A DNA stretch of 60,640 nucleotides from an uncultured Muribaculaceae bacterium (lineage in GTDB: Bacteria > Bacteroidota > Bacteroidia > Bacteroidales > Muribaculaceae). Position 1 is the stretch's first letter, and the number at the start of each line of letters is the position of its first letter. The DNA is taken from NCBI GenBank assembly GCA_910577465.1, contig CAJTMM010000009.1:1592-62231 (forward strand). Direction: 5' to 3'. The notes beneath the pieces were generated by a model. That model was given only the letters and a program-made list of their open reading frames with translations, was not told the DNA's origin and searched no databases. A program made the position numbers and the translations under genes. Below are positions 9,505 to 17,546 of the stretch, one piece after another.

Positions 9505-10427
9505 ATGAAAAAGACTTTTATCATCATGTTTGTTATGGCTATCATAGCCATGGCTGCTACAGGAAAAACTCTCCGTAGAAAACTGAGCATTTATAGAACC
9601 AATGTGTGACTGGAGTTCAGACGTGTGCTCTTCCGATCTCCGAAACCGAAACGCTCGCCATCGGTACAATGGAATTCGTTTACGATTACAAATGGTGTGT
9701 GGACACAACCGGGCAACTTGATAATATTGATAATAGTTATGAACGTGACCAGATGTTACTTCAGATTGCATCCAATGGCTTATCCAAGTTTTCCAGTTAT
9801 AAGAATCTTTCCGTTGACTCGCTTTTAATGAGAAGCACTCAGGAACAAATCGCAGCAGCCGCTATGGACGGCAAGCTATCGAGAGGAGAATTCATGACTA
9901 TCTACAAGAACTATCCCGATGGTAAATTGACACACACGGAAAAAATATGCGATGACTGGTTCAGATATGACGAGGAGATGCCACAGTTCAATTGGGAGCT
10001 TTCCGACAGCACTGCAACGATTCTCGGTTACGAATGCCGGAGTGCCGTTTGCGACTTCCGTGGACGTAAATGGACGGTATTTTACTGCGAGGATATCCCT
10101 ATCATGGATGGACCATGGAAACTATACGGTCTCCCGGGACTTATCATGAGGGCGCATGACGAAAAATGTCACTACTCATTTGAATGCATAGGCATAAAAT
10201 CAACTTCTGATCGTCCTATCACAATATATAAAGTGCCCTTCAACACCACATCGAGAGCAAAATACTATGATACCAAACATCGTTACGACGTGAACCCATA
10301 CGCTTACTATGAAGCCACAGGGGGAGGTACCATCACCGTTACCGACGAGTCAGGCAATGCTGTGTTGGACGCATACGACCCCATAGAACTACCTTTTGAC
10401 TACATCGAACGTGATTGGAAAAAATGA
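9505..10427 (+). CDS. GLPGLI family protein, broken by an embedded adapter sequence
   Basis: GLPGLI proteins are exported Bacteroidetes proteins of unknown function named for a conserved motif, seen here in KLYGLPGLIMRAHDE. ATG 9505 starts a good signal peptide (KKTFIIMFVMAIIAMAATG), but the frame stops at 9607 where Illumina adapter sequence begins. The mature protein resumes after 9640 with ETETLAIGTMEFVYDYKW and runs intact to 10427. Simply removing the 34 adapter bases does not restore the frame, so sequence has probably also been lost or added before the adapter. Two Cys pairs (GYECRSAVCDF) are visible. The stop overlaps the start of the outer-membrane protein by ATGA, so they form one operon, probably controlled by the divergent two-component system. 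Confidence 0.85.
9606..9639 (+). other. Illumina TruSeq read-2 adapter sequence embedded in the assembly
   Basis: These 34 bases, beginning GTGACTGGAGTTCAGACGTG and ending CTCTTCCGATCT, are the standard Illumina index/read-2 adapter. Natural genomes do not carry it. Its forward translation starts VTGVQTCALPIS and its reverse gives SEEHTSELQSH, both known contamination signatures. The contig is therefore artificial at this point, and sequences on either side may not be truly adjacent. Confidence 0.98.
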
Positions 10428-12979
10428 TACGATACAGCCTTTTCATACTTGGTATTCTTCTCGGACCGTTGTCGGCAATGGCAACGGTCCCGGAAGAAGT
10501 ACATGGCAATATCACCGACTCCCGCACCAACGAGCCCATATACGGAGCCGTGATACAAGCCATAGATTATAACGGCAAAGTCACAGCATTCACATCATCT
10601 GCCCACAAAGGCTCATTCTCCTTGCGACTCAACGCATCAGTCGATTCCATTTCATTCCGTTGCATTGGCTATGAATCGATTAAACTACCGGTTACATATA
10701 ATTTCAGCGAAGGAGTGAAGATGACACCAAAAGACACCCGTTTAAATGATGTAATCGTCCAAGCCCCTGATATATACGCCAAAGGTGACACACTTGTATT
10801 CAATGTCGGCAGATATGCCAATGCAAAGGATAACGCAATTATTGACGTTATAAAACGTTTGCCGGGAATAAAGGTGGAGGATGACGGAACCATTAAGTAC
10901 CAAGGTAAACCGATTAACAAGTTCTATATCGACGGTAACGATTTCTTAGGAGGGCAATACGGACTGGCTACCGAAAATATATCGCATAAAGATGTGAAAT
11001 CGGTGGAGGTAATGGAAAATCATCAACCGGTAAAAGCTCTTGAAGGGATAGAATTTCCGGAAGAGGCCGGCATAAACCTGAAGCTTAAGGAGGACGCCCG
11101 TAGCCGATGGGTAGGCATAGCGAAAGCTTCGACAGGAGCGGAGCCACTACTGTATGACGGTTCACTCTATGCCATGCGTATAGCTCCTAAGTTACAGAAC
11201 ATGATAACATTGCGCGGTGGAAACACCGGTTGGAACCCTGCTTCGCAGATTTCGGAACATGACTTTAATGACATGTTCTCCTCGGATTATTCCGAGTCTA
11301 TCTGGCCTGAATACATATCCGCCGATATAATATCATCACCGTTGAATGAGCGGCGTACCCGCGACAATCTTTCGTGGATAGCCAATGCAATATCGGCATG
11401 GAAGCGTGGCGACACATCCATGCGATTGAAATTAAATTATGTAGGAGACCGACTTGATTATAATTCGGGAATTGTGACCGACTATTTCAGCCAGTCAATC
11501 CCCGATTTCATACAACGGAACAGTCTCAGGACACGCACTCATGACATATCCGCTCAATTCAATTCTGAGATAAACAATCGCGAATACTTCCTGAAGGACA
11601 AATTTACTGTCGATGCCGTGTGGGATAACTCACATTCTTTCATCACCGGTTCTTCAAATCTGTCACAGGATGTGACACGACGCGACATATCTGCCACCAA
11701 TGATTTGAAACTCGTAAAACGCAATGACAAACAGCTCTTTGAATTAATTTCAAGGAACTCGTTCCATCACTCCCCGAACAGGCTTGCCATTTCAAAAGAG
11801 TACAATTACACCCAAAGTATGGGCATTACGGATTTCAGAAGCACAACCGAGAGTAAGTTTGGAAAATTATCACGTTTTTGGAAATTCTATATCAGTGGCG
11901 GCATAGACATCAACTATCACCGTATGAAAACTAACCTCTCGGGTATGGGCATGCTGGACAATTCGGAAACATACAATGCTTTTCTCTCCAATATATATGC
12001 CACTCCACAGCTCGATTACGAACGTAGCAACTGGCGCGTGACCATGAGAGTTCCGGTAAAATGGCTGTATCACAGACTTAACGGACAACACAATTATATT
12101 AATCTCATGCCACAGTTATCAGTCAGAAAGAAAACATCGGCAAAATCCGAATTCTCGTGCGCATTGGCATATAGTTTGTCTTCGCCACAGGCTTATATGA
12201 ACATCTCGGCTCCGATACTTGCCGACTACCGTAATCTTTTCATCGGTGAGAGTTCCGATAAATACACCCGACACGTTTCAGCCACATTGTCATATAGATA
12301 CCGAAATCCCCTCAATGCATTATTTGTCAATGCGTCGGCGGCATATAATCATAGCCGGTCATCCGTCATGTCCAATCAACTGTTTGTGGAAAATCTTGTT
12401 ATATCAACCTACGCCGAAAAGGTGTACAATACTAATTCGTGGACTCTCAATGCCGGCATCAGCAAAGGCATTGGACACAGCAAAATGGTTGTGGGAATTG
12501 ATGTCAACGCAGCATCCACTACAGCATCGTCCATGCGCAACAACGTGGTAAGTCCTTACCAACAATACACCGCCGGAGTAAAACCCTACTTTAAGGGGAA
12601 TATTGTTCGATGGCTCTCATTAAATTACGAAGCTGGATACAGCGTCTCGCATTGGAAGGTCGATAAGGTTTCAAATTCCCACCATTCGTTGAACCAGAAT
12701 ATTTTTGCCACGTTTATGCCACATGACCGGGTGCAGCTGACTCTCGGATGCGAACATTTTATGACCCGATTTCCAGAAGGTAATACCAAACACCTGTTAC
12801 TGTTCGATGCATCAGCAGTATGGCATGCCAATTCCAAAATCCGGCTATCACTGACTGCCAATAATTTACTTAACAAACGGCAATACAGCTACATAACATA
12901 CGGAACCCTCTCCCGTTCCGAACATACGTTTCAGATACGCTCACGAGATATAATTATAGCTATGCAATATCGATTTTAA
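10424..12979 (+). CDS. Outer-membrane beta-barrel protein with CarboxypepD_reg-like N-terminal domain
   Basis: A TonB-receptor-like outer-membrane protein of about 851 residues. The ATG at 10424 overlaps the GLPGLI stop; a TTG nine bases earlier is less likely. The signal peptide (IRYSLFILGILLGPLSAMA) is followed by a carboxypeptidase-regulatory-like fold (EVHGNITDSRTNEPIYGAVI), then a plug-like segment (DVIKRLPGIKVEDDGTIKYQ). The rest is alternating beta strands ending in aromatic residues (IIIAMQYRF), as needed for barrel insertion. This class commonly follows GLPGLI genes in Bacteroidetes. Substrate is unknown; no SusD partner is present, so glycan import is not indicated. Confidence 0.9.
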   Translation: MIRYSLFILGILLGPLSAMATVPEEVHGNITDSRTNEPIYGAVIQAIDYNGKVTAFTSSAHKGSFSLRLNASVDSISFRCIGYESIKLPVTYNFSEGVKMTPKDTRLNDVIVQAPDIYAKGDTLVFNVGRYANAKDNAIIDVIKRLPGIKVEDDGTIKYQGKPINKFYIDGNDFLGGQYGLATENISHKDVKSVEVMENHQPVKALEGIEFPEEAGINLKLKEDARSRWVGIAKASTGAEPLLYDGSLYAMRIAPKLQNMITLRGGNTGWNPASQISEHDFNDMFSSDYSESIWPEYISADIISSPLNERRTRDNLSWIANAISAWKRGDTSMRLKLNYVGDRLDYNSGIVTDYFSQSIPDFIQRNSLRTRTHDISAQFNSEINNREYFLKDKFTVDAVWDNSHSFITGSSNLSQDVTRRDISATNDLKLVKRNDKQLFELISRNSFHHSPNRLAISKEYNYTQSMGITDFRSTTESKFGKLSRFWKFYISGGIDINYHRMKTNLSGMGMLDNSETYNAFLSNIYATPQLDYERSNWRVTMRVPVKWLYHRLNGQHNYINLMPQLSVRKKTSAKSEFSCALAYSLSSPQAYMNISAPILADYRNLFIGESSDKYTRHVSATLSYRYRNPLNALFVNASAAYNHSRSSVMSNQLFVENLVISTYAEKVYNTNSWTLNAGISKGIGHSKMVVGIDVNAASTTASSMRNNVVSPYQQYTAGVKPYFKGNIVRWLSLNYEAGYSVSHWKVDKVSNSHHSLNQNIFATFMPHDRVQLTLGCEHFMTRFPEGNTKHLLLFDASAVWHANSKIRLSLTANNLLNKRQYSYITYGTLSRSEHTFQIRSRDIIIAMQYRF

Positions 12980-12984
12980 AATAA

Positions 12985-13017
12985 TACCGGACCGTAATTT
13001 TAAATTACGGTCCGGTA
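12985..13017. terminator. Bidirectional hairpin terminator
   Basis: A perfect 16-bp inverted repeat (TACCGGACCGTAATTT at 12985-13000, complement at 13002-13017) separates two convergent genes. The A/T part at its centre forms the loop, and its position suits termination from both sides. Confidence 0.8.
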
Positions 13018-13035
13018 CTGTTACTTGATATGCTG

Positions 13036-14085
13036 TTAATTACCGTATGTGAGAATCGTAAAGTAACGCAAACCGTCGCCGGCATTCATAGGAGTGTATT
13101 CAAGTGTTATATAATCACCATTATACCCAAACCATCTTGCCGATACCGAAACGCCGTTGCGGAGCGTCTCAACAGGGGTGCCATAACTATTTACCAACCG
13201 GGAATACACCTGATTATAAGCCGAAGTATAGTTCCCTAATGTAGAATAGTAAAATTGCGAACGTTGCAATCCTCCATTGCCATAATACAGCGTGGCATCC
13301 GGCCAATAAAAACCTTGTTCACTCACATTACGGAGATATACCTGATCCGTATCATAACCATCGACCACATATCCACCATTACGCAGCGAATTAAGCGACA
13401 GATCCAATGCTATACCAAATGACAACCCTAAGAAACCGCTCAACAATGGAGTGCGATATACAGGTCGCCAGTTGCGGGGCGGTACAGGACGTACCCACGG
13501 ACGATGCACCGGACGACCGGGACGCATAGGCGGTTTCATGTGATGAGGTCTGTTGGGTATAGGTTTGTGTACAGGTCTATTAGGCATAGGAGCTACACCG
13601 GCACCGGGACGTGTGGGCGGACGATGTCCAGGAGACATTCCGGGACGGGTACCATTATTACCCCCTGCTCCGGGACGAACACCATTATGATTGCCGTTTC
13701 CTCCATTAGCTCCGGGACGTAAGCCCCCATTGCCCGGGCGGTGATTTTCTGCTCCCGGACGCATATTGCCGTTACCGGGACGGTGTCCACTATTGCCGTT
13801 ATTCACTCCGTTACCACCATGGGATGGTTTATCTGCTCCGGGACGCATATTTTGCCCTCCACCGGGACGTATATTACCTGAATTATGGTTATGGCTTCCG
13901 GAACTTCCCGGACGTACTCCGGAATTCTTTCTATCATCTCCCCGGCCCGGACGCGAACCCGATACTGAGTGTGTCGATGACTGACGCTCTGAATGTCCAC
14001 TCTTATGGTTACGTGCATCAACATCAACCGTAAATATCATAGCACCTGCCACAAGCAACAGTCCGCTCAACAATATCCGTTTCAT
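13036..14085 (-). CDS. Secreted protein with Arg-Pro-Gly repeat region
   Basis: I do not recognise a named family. The signal peptide is KRILLSGLLLVAGAMIFTV; ATG 14085 fits it best, though ATG 14094 in the same frame would add three residues. Residues of about 30-180 are low complexity, rich in Gly, Asn, His and Pro, with twelve RPG triplets at irregular spacing (MRPGAD, HRPGNG, LRPGAN and so on), followed by a Pro/Arg/His segment. The last 140 residues are a folded-looking domain with YFYS-like aromatic strands and SVSARWFGYNGDYITLEYTP. The repeat looks like a flexible extracellular or wall-associated linker. It is a single gene facing the outer-membrane operon. Confidence 0.82.
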   Translation of the reverse strand: MKRILLSGLLLVAGAMIFTVDVDARNHKSGHSERQSSTHSVSGSRPGRGDDRKNSGVRPGSSGSHNHNSGNIRPGGGQNMRPGADKPSHGGNGVNNGNSGHRPGNGNMRPGAENHRPGNGGLRPGANGGNGNHNGVRPGAGGNNGTRPGMSPGHRPPTRPGAGVAPMPNRPVHKPIPNRPHHMKPPMRPGRPVHRPWVRPVPPRNWRPVYRTPLLSGFLGLSFGIALDLSLNSLRNGGYVVDGYDTDQVYLRNVSEQGFYWPDATLYYGNGGLQRSQFYYSTLGNYTSAYNQVYSRLVNSYGTPVETLRNGVSVSARWFGYNGDYITLEYTPMNAGDGLRYFTILTYGN

Positions 14086-14234
14086 ACCATACATGTTTTA
14101 ATCGTGAATTTAATCAATAGACACTCGGTCCGGCTAAAAGTTTAGTCCGGCATCGCAAAATTCGTAATTTTATCCGATTACGCATCCAATCATTACAATA
14201 AAAACATATATATCATCCAAATTAAGTTTTTTTA

Positions 14235-14266
14235 TTTGCGCCTAAGACTTGTATATATTAACTTTG
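14235..14266 (+). promoter_or_regulatory. Promoter of pyrE operon
   Basis: TTTG (14235-14238), a 20-base spacer and TAACTTTG (14259-14266) match the full Bacteroidetes consensus. The message would carry a leader of about 70 bases before pyrE. Confidence 0.75.
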
Positions 14267-14341
14267 CATGGGGTAAAGGTAACACATCTTATCCCAGACA
14301 CATAGTCAAGCCATAAAACACCACCTTAACGACAATATGTT

Positions 14342-14986
14342 ATGAAACAGTTAGACAGACTTTTAGCAGAAAAGCTTCTTAAAATCAGCGCAATAAAGCT
14401 TCAACCCGAACACCCTTTCACATGGGCATCGGGATGGAACTCCCCCATATATACCGATAACCGCAAGACTTTGTCGTACCCTGAAGTACGCAGTTTCATC
14501 AAGGTGGAAATGTGCCGGTTGATTATGGAATCATTTGAAACGCCCGATGCTATTGCCGGTGTGGCAACAGGAGCCATCGCAATGGGTGCTTTAGTATCAG
14601 ACACCATGGGTCTACCTTACGTATATGTACGCTCCACTCCCAAGGATCACGGATTGGAAAACCTCATCGAAGGCAACCTCAAGCCGGGTCAGAAAGTAGT
14701 GGTTATCGAAGATTTAATATCTACCGGAGGTAGCAGCCTTAAAGCTGTGGAAGCTATACGCGCAGCCGGATGTGAAGTCGTGGGCATGGCAGCAATTTTC
14801 ACCTACGATTTCCCTATTGCCGTAAAACGTTTCAAAGATGCCGGAGTCAATATATGCACCCTCAGCAACTACAACTCCATGTTGGAAGCTGCTCTTGAAT
14901 CGGAATATATACACGCCGATGATTTGGAAACCCTCAAGGAATGGCGTCGTGACCCCGCCAATTGGACCCCCTCTACCAATCGCTAA
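14342..14986 (+). CDS. pyrE: Orotate phosphoribosyltransferase
   Basis: Converts orotate and PRPP to orotidine 5'-phosphate in UMP synthesis; a soluble dimeric enzyme. The PRPP-binding loop VVVIEDLISTGGSS is complete, and the catalytic loop region YVRSTPKDHGLENLIEG and substrate segment WASGWNSPIYTDNR are typical. Length (214 residues) is normal. It heads a short plus-strand run with an SRPBCC protein (26-base gap) and a lipoprotein, so these may be co-transcribed from the promoter at 14235. The two neighbours have no evident link to pyrimidines. Confidence 0.96.
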   Translation: MKQLDRLLAEKLLKISAIKLQPEHPFTWASGWNSPIYTDNRKTLSYPEVRSFIKVEMCRLIMESFETPDAIAGVATGAIAMGALVSDTMGLPYVYVRSTPKDHGLENLIEGNLKPGQKVVVIEDLISTGGSSLKAVEAIRAAGCEVVGMAAIFTYDFPIAVKRFKDAGVNICTLSNYNSMLEAALESEYIHADDLETLKEWRRDPANWTPSTNR

Positions 14987-15012
14987 AGAAATCGGACTAT
15001 CACAATTAAACC

Positions 15013-15435
15013 ATGGCAAAGTATTCGAGCAAACCGGTAACGGTGAACCATCCTATACAAGACATTTACGATAAGGTAAGTAATCTCGGCGCATTCCAAC
15101 AACGTCTTGAAACCCTCCCGCAGGAAGCAAAGGATAAGTTAGGTGACGTACGTTTCACCAACGACAGCATAATCATAAACGCACCTGCGGTGGGAGAAAT
15201 AAAATTCAACGTCGTTGAACGCATAAGTCCGTCATTGGTACGGCTTAGCGCCGAGAACTCCCCCGTTCCGTTCGGTATAGCCATTAATCTTTCCGAACAT
15301 TCAGTAGGAGCTACCACTGTCGGAGCCGACATTGACGTCGAGATACCAATGATGCTCCGCCCATTGATAGGTGGACGTATGCAGGAAGCTGCCGACAAAT
15401 TCGGCGAAATGTTCGCTACGTTCTTCGGCAACTGA
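15013..15435 (+). CDS. SRPBCC family (START/Bet v 1-like) protein
   Basis: A 140-residue cytoplasmic protein of the SRPBCC ligand-binding fold, commonly found right after pyrE in Bacteroidales. It starts KYSSKPVTVNHPIQDIYDKV, typical of the first strand and helix of the fold, and ends in a long amphipathic helix (RMQEAADKFGEMFATFFG) that closes the hydrophobic cavity. No catalytic residues can be assigned. Ligand unknown. It lies 26 bases behind pyrE and 15 bases ahead of the next gene. Confidence 0.85.
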   Translation: MAKYSSKPVTVNHPIQDIYDKVSNLGAFQQRLETLPQEAKDKLGDVRFTNDSIIINAPAVGEIKFNVVERISPSLVRLSAENSPVPFGIAINLSEHSVGATTVGADIDVEIPMMLRPLIGGRMQEAADKFGEMFATFFGN

Positions 15436-15450
15436 GCTTAACAGTCAGAC

Positions 15451-15957
15451 ATGCGTTTACGTCACGCTATATTATCGATATTGGCATTTGTCACCCTTAC
15501 AGGATGTGATTCCGTGGACGATGACCGTATTCCGCCATATCCGGTGAGTTTGACCTTTGAAAACATCGGAAACTGGGAATTATACGGAATTTCAGGAGCC
15601 GGTCAATACCGTAGTTTCATATACACCAACACCGAGCGCATTCCGGCTGACTATCCATTTAAAGGATTGGACCGTACCGGATTTGGAGGTCTATTGCTGA
15701 TATGCGATCCAAATGGCGAATACCTTGCCTATGACCTTGCATGTCCGGTAGAGGTTAAAAATGATATACGCATATACGTTGACTCCGACAATTCCCTTGC
15801 AGGAATTGCCAAATGTCCTAAATGCCAAAGCACATATAACCTATTCAGCTATGGGGCTCCAGCATCAGGCGAAGCACTGAAAAAGAAATACGGATTACAG
15901 CGTTATCATGTCAGCGTTGGCAGTTCCACTCCACCCTACGCCGTAGTCACCCGTTGA
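15451..15957 (+). CDS. Lipoprotein with degenerate Rieske-like motif
   Basis: A 168-residue lipoprotein: AILSILAFVTLTGCDS holds the lipobox Cys. The remainder resembles small Rieske-type [2Fe-2S] proteins in layout: YDLACPVEV, then about 20 residues later KCPKCQSTYNLFSYGAPASG, and LQRYHV at the end. True Rieske proteins have CxH and CxxH; here the histidines are missing (CPV and CPKC), so it probably cannot hold a classical cluster. It could bind zinc through its Cys residues or be a redox-dead relative. This is inference from motif layout only. Probably in the pyrE transcript. Confidence 0.75.
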   Translation: MRLRHAILSILAFVTLTGCDSVDDDRIPPYPVSLTFENIGNWELYGISGAGQYRSFIYTNTERIPADYPFKGLDRTGFGGLLLICDPNGEYLAYDLACPVEVKNDIRIYVDSDNSLAGIAKCPKCQSTYNLFSYGAPASGEALKKKYGLQRYHVSVGSSTPPYAVVTR

Positions 15958-15987
15958 AAAAAGCGAATTAAAAACGCGCATCCGGTA

Positions 15988-16018
15988 TTGCATAATAGGA
16001 AACTTAATGCTAACTTTG
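15988..16018 (+). promoter_or_regulatory. Promoter of tRNA-Leu
   Basis: TTG (15988-15990), a 20-base spacer and TAACTTTG (16011-16018) match the Bacteroidetes consensus; the tRNA begins 36 bases downstream of the -7 element. Confidence 0.75.
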
Positions 16019-16053
16019 CATCGCCTTTTAACGCCACACAGACTTAAAAAGCT

Positions 16054-16137
16054 GCTCGAATGGTGGAATGGTAGACACGAAGGACTTAAAATCCTTTGGC
16101 CATAGCGGCTGTGCGGGTTCAAGTCCCGCTTCGAGTA
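16054..16137 (+). tRNA. tRNA-Leu (anticodon UAA)
   Basis: An 84-base tRNA with a seven-pair acceptor stem (GCTCGAA with TTCGAGT, one G-U pair), D-loop GTGGAATGGTAGACAC, anticodon loop CTTAAAA (anticodon TAA), a long variable arm typical of class II tRNAs, and the T-loop GGTTCAAGTCC. The discriminator is A, as Leu tRNAs need. CCA is not encoded. Confidence 0.95.
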
Positions 16138-16143
16138 CAAAAC

Positions 16144-16190
16144 ACGGACTCCCTGAGTTTACGGTATGTAAGCATCAGGGAGTCCGTTTT
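16144..16190 (+). terminator. Terminator after tRNA-Leu
   Basis: A 13-bp perfect stem (ACGGACTCCCTGA at 16144-16156, complement at 16175-16187) is followed by TTT. It also lies downstream of gpmA on the other strand and may serve both. Confidence 0.85.
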
Positions 16191-16207
16191 ATGATTTATT
16201 ACCGGGA

Positions 16208-16894
16208 TTACAGGTAGTATTGTTTCAGGACGTTCATGCGGTCATCAACTTCAAATACCCATGGTCGTCCGGTGGGTATTTCTACCGACATAATCTCTTC
16301 AGCCGTGAGATGCTGGAGCATCATGGCAAGTCCGCGAAGACTATTGCCGTGAGCCGCCACAAGCACCGTATCGTGCGCCTGCAATGCAGGAACTATACGT
16401 TCCTCCCAACAACACCGCACTCGCGCAATGGTATCTTGTAGCGATTCCGACAATGGTAATTCATCGTTAGTTAGAGATGCATACCTCAAATCATTCCCGG
16501 GATAACGCTCGTCATCAGGCGTCAATAGCGGCGGAAGCACATCGAAGCTGCGCCGCCACATACGCACCTGCTCCTCTCCATATTTAACAGCCGTATCAGC
16601 CTTGTTCAAACCCTGCAAGGCTCCGTAATGACGTTCATTCAGATGCCAGTCCTTCAACACAGGAACCCAATCAAGCTCCATCTCTTCGGCTGCAATCTGC
16701 AATGTGTGTATAGCCCGGCGTAAATATGACGTAAAATAATATTCGGGAATCAGACCGGCATCCTTAATCAACCGTCCGGCACGACGGGCTTCTTCTCGCC
16801 CCTGCTCAGAAAGTTCCACATCGGTCCAGCCGGTGAATCTGTTTTCCAGATTCCACAGGCTCTGACCGTGCCGTAAAAGGATTATCCGTTTCAT
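16208..16894 (-). CDS. gpmA: 2,3-bisphosphoglycerate-dependent phosphoglycerate mutase
   Basis: Glycolytic enzyme interconverting 3- and 2-phosphoglycerate. The phospho-histidine motif LLRHGQSLWNLENRFTGW is at the N-terminus, and the second active-site His is in VLVAAHGNSLRG near residue 180; the segment WHLNERHYGALQGLNK is characteristic of the cofactor-dependent enzyme. Length of 228 residues is slightly short but within the family. The gene lies 20 bases after the DUF3332 gene, so it is probably read from that promoter. Confidence 0.95.
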   Translation of the reverse strand: MKRIILLRHGQSLWNLENRFTGWTDVELSEQGREEARRAGRLIKDAGLIPEYYFTSYLRRAIHTLQIAAEEMELDWVPVLKDWHLNERHYGALQGLNKADTAVKYGEEQVRMWRRSFDVLPPLLTPDDERYPGNDLRYASLTNDELPLSESLQDTIARVRCCWEERIVPALQAHDTVLVAAHGNSLRGLAMMLQHLTAEEIMSVEIPTGRPWVFEVDDRMNVLKQYYL

Positions 16895-16914
16895 GATTTT
16901 TAGTTACAATCGTA

Positions 16915-17460
16915 TCAGCGTTGTGCCATTACAGGAGCCGTAGCCATTTGCTGATAAGCAAACACACCCGCTTGCGACAGTTCAACAGTGGTGTATCCTC
17001 CATCCACAGTAGGCATCTTCACATGAGTGTCGTCCACAAAAGAAAGAAGCTCATAAGTATTTCCATCGGCAGTCACACTCCAAGAGCGGTCTTCCTCATC
17101 AAAATCAAGGCGAACCACCGAGCCGTCGTTCTCACTTGTGATTGTATAACCCTTGCCATCACAATCCACAAGGTAACGGCCGTCCTTACCGTCGATCACG
17201 CTACGTCCCTGTGCCACAGGATTAGAACCGCTCCAAAATTCTATGGAGTTAAGCACCAATACGTCGGCAAGAAGCGACACCTCATATACAGGAAGAATCC
17301 AGAATGCGAAGAACACCAATTCGTTAACGAACTTGTTTCCGACTTGCTTATTCCAGCTCAATAGCTTATTGGATAATGAAAAACTTCCGATACAAGATGT
17401 GGTCAACATCGAACAGCTCAACAACAAGGCCATCGCCACTGTAAAATACTTCTTTTTCAT
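16915..17460 (-). CDS. DUF3332 family lipoprotein
   Basis: A 181-residue envelope protein. The N-terminus has a lipobox-like signal (ALLLSCSMLTTSCIGSFSL), followed by the family block LSNKLLSWNKQVGNKFVNEL and a membrane-associated helix ELVFFAFWILPVYEVSLLAD. The C-terminal half is a small beta domain (YLVDCDGKGYTITSENDGS). Members occur in many Bacteroidetes and Vibrio; the role is unknown. It is just upstream of gpmA on the same strand, with no clear functional link. Confidence 0.88.
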   Translation of the reverse strand: MKKKYFTVAMALLLSCSMLTTSCIGSFSLSNKLLSWNKQVGNKFVNELVFFAFWILPVYEVSLLADVLVLNSIEFWSGSNPVAQGRSVIDGKDGRYLVDCDGKGYTITSENDGSVVRLDFDEEDRSWSVTADGNTYELLSFVDDTHVKMPTVDGGYTTVELSQAGVFAYQQMATAPVMAQR

Positions 17461-17546
17461 TTCAATCTGGTTATGATTAATAGTTTTATACCAATGTTAT
17501 ATTCTGATAACGGAAAAATCGCTAAAATTGTTGTAGCAACATAAAA

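Noticed and set aside
9352..9771. Minus-strand 139-residue ORF across the GLPGLI start region
   Set aside because: It contains the reverse translation of the Illumina adapter (SEEHTSELQSH) and overlaps the real gene; it is an artefact.
13500..14030. CGGGACG-type repeats suggesting a CRISPR-like or satellite array
   Set aside because: Spacing is irregular and in frame with RPG codons of the secreted protein; this is a coding repeat, not an array.
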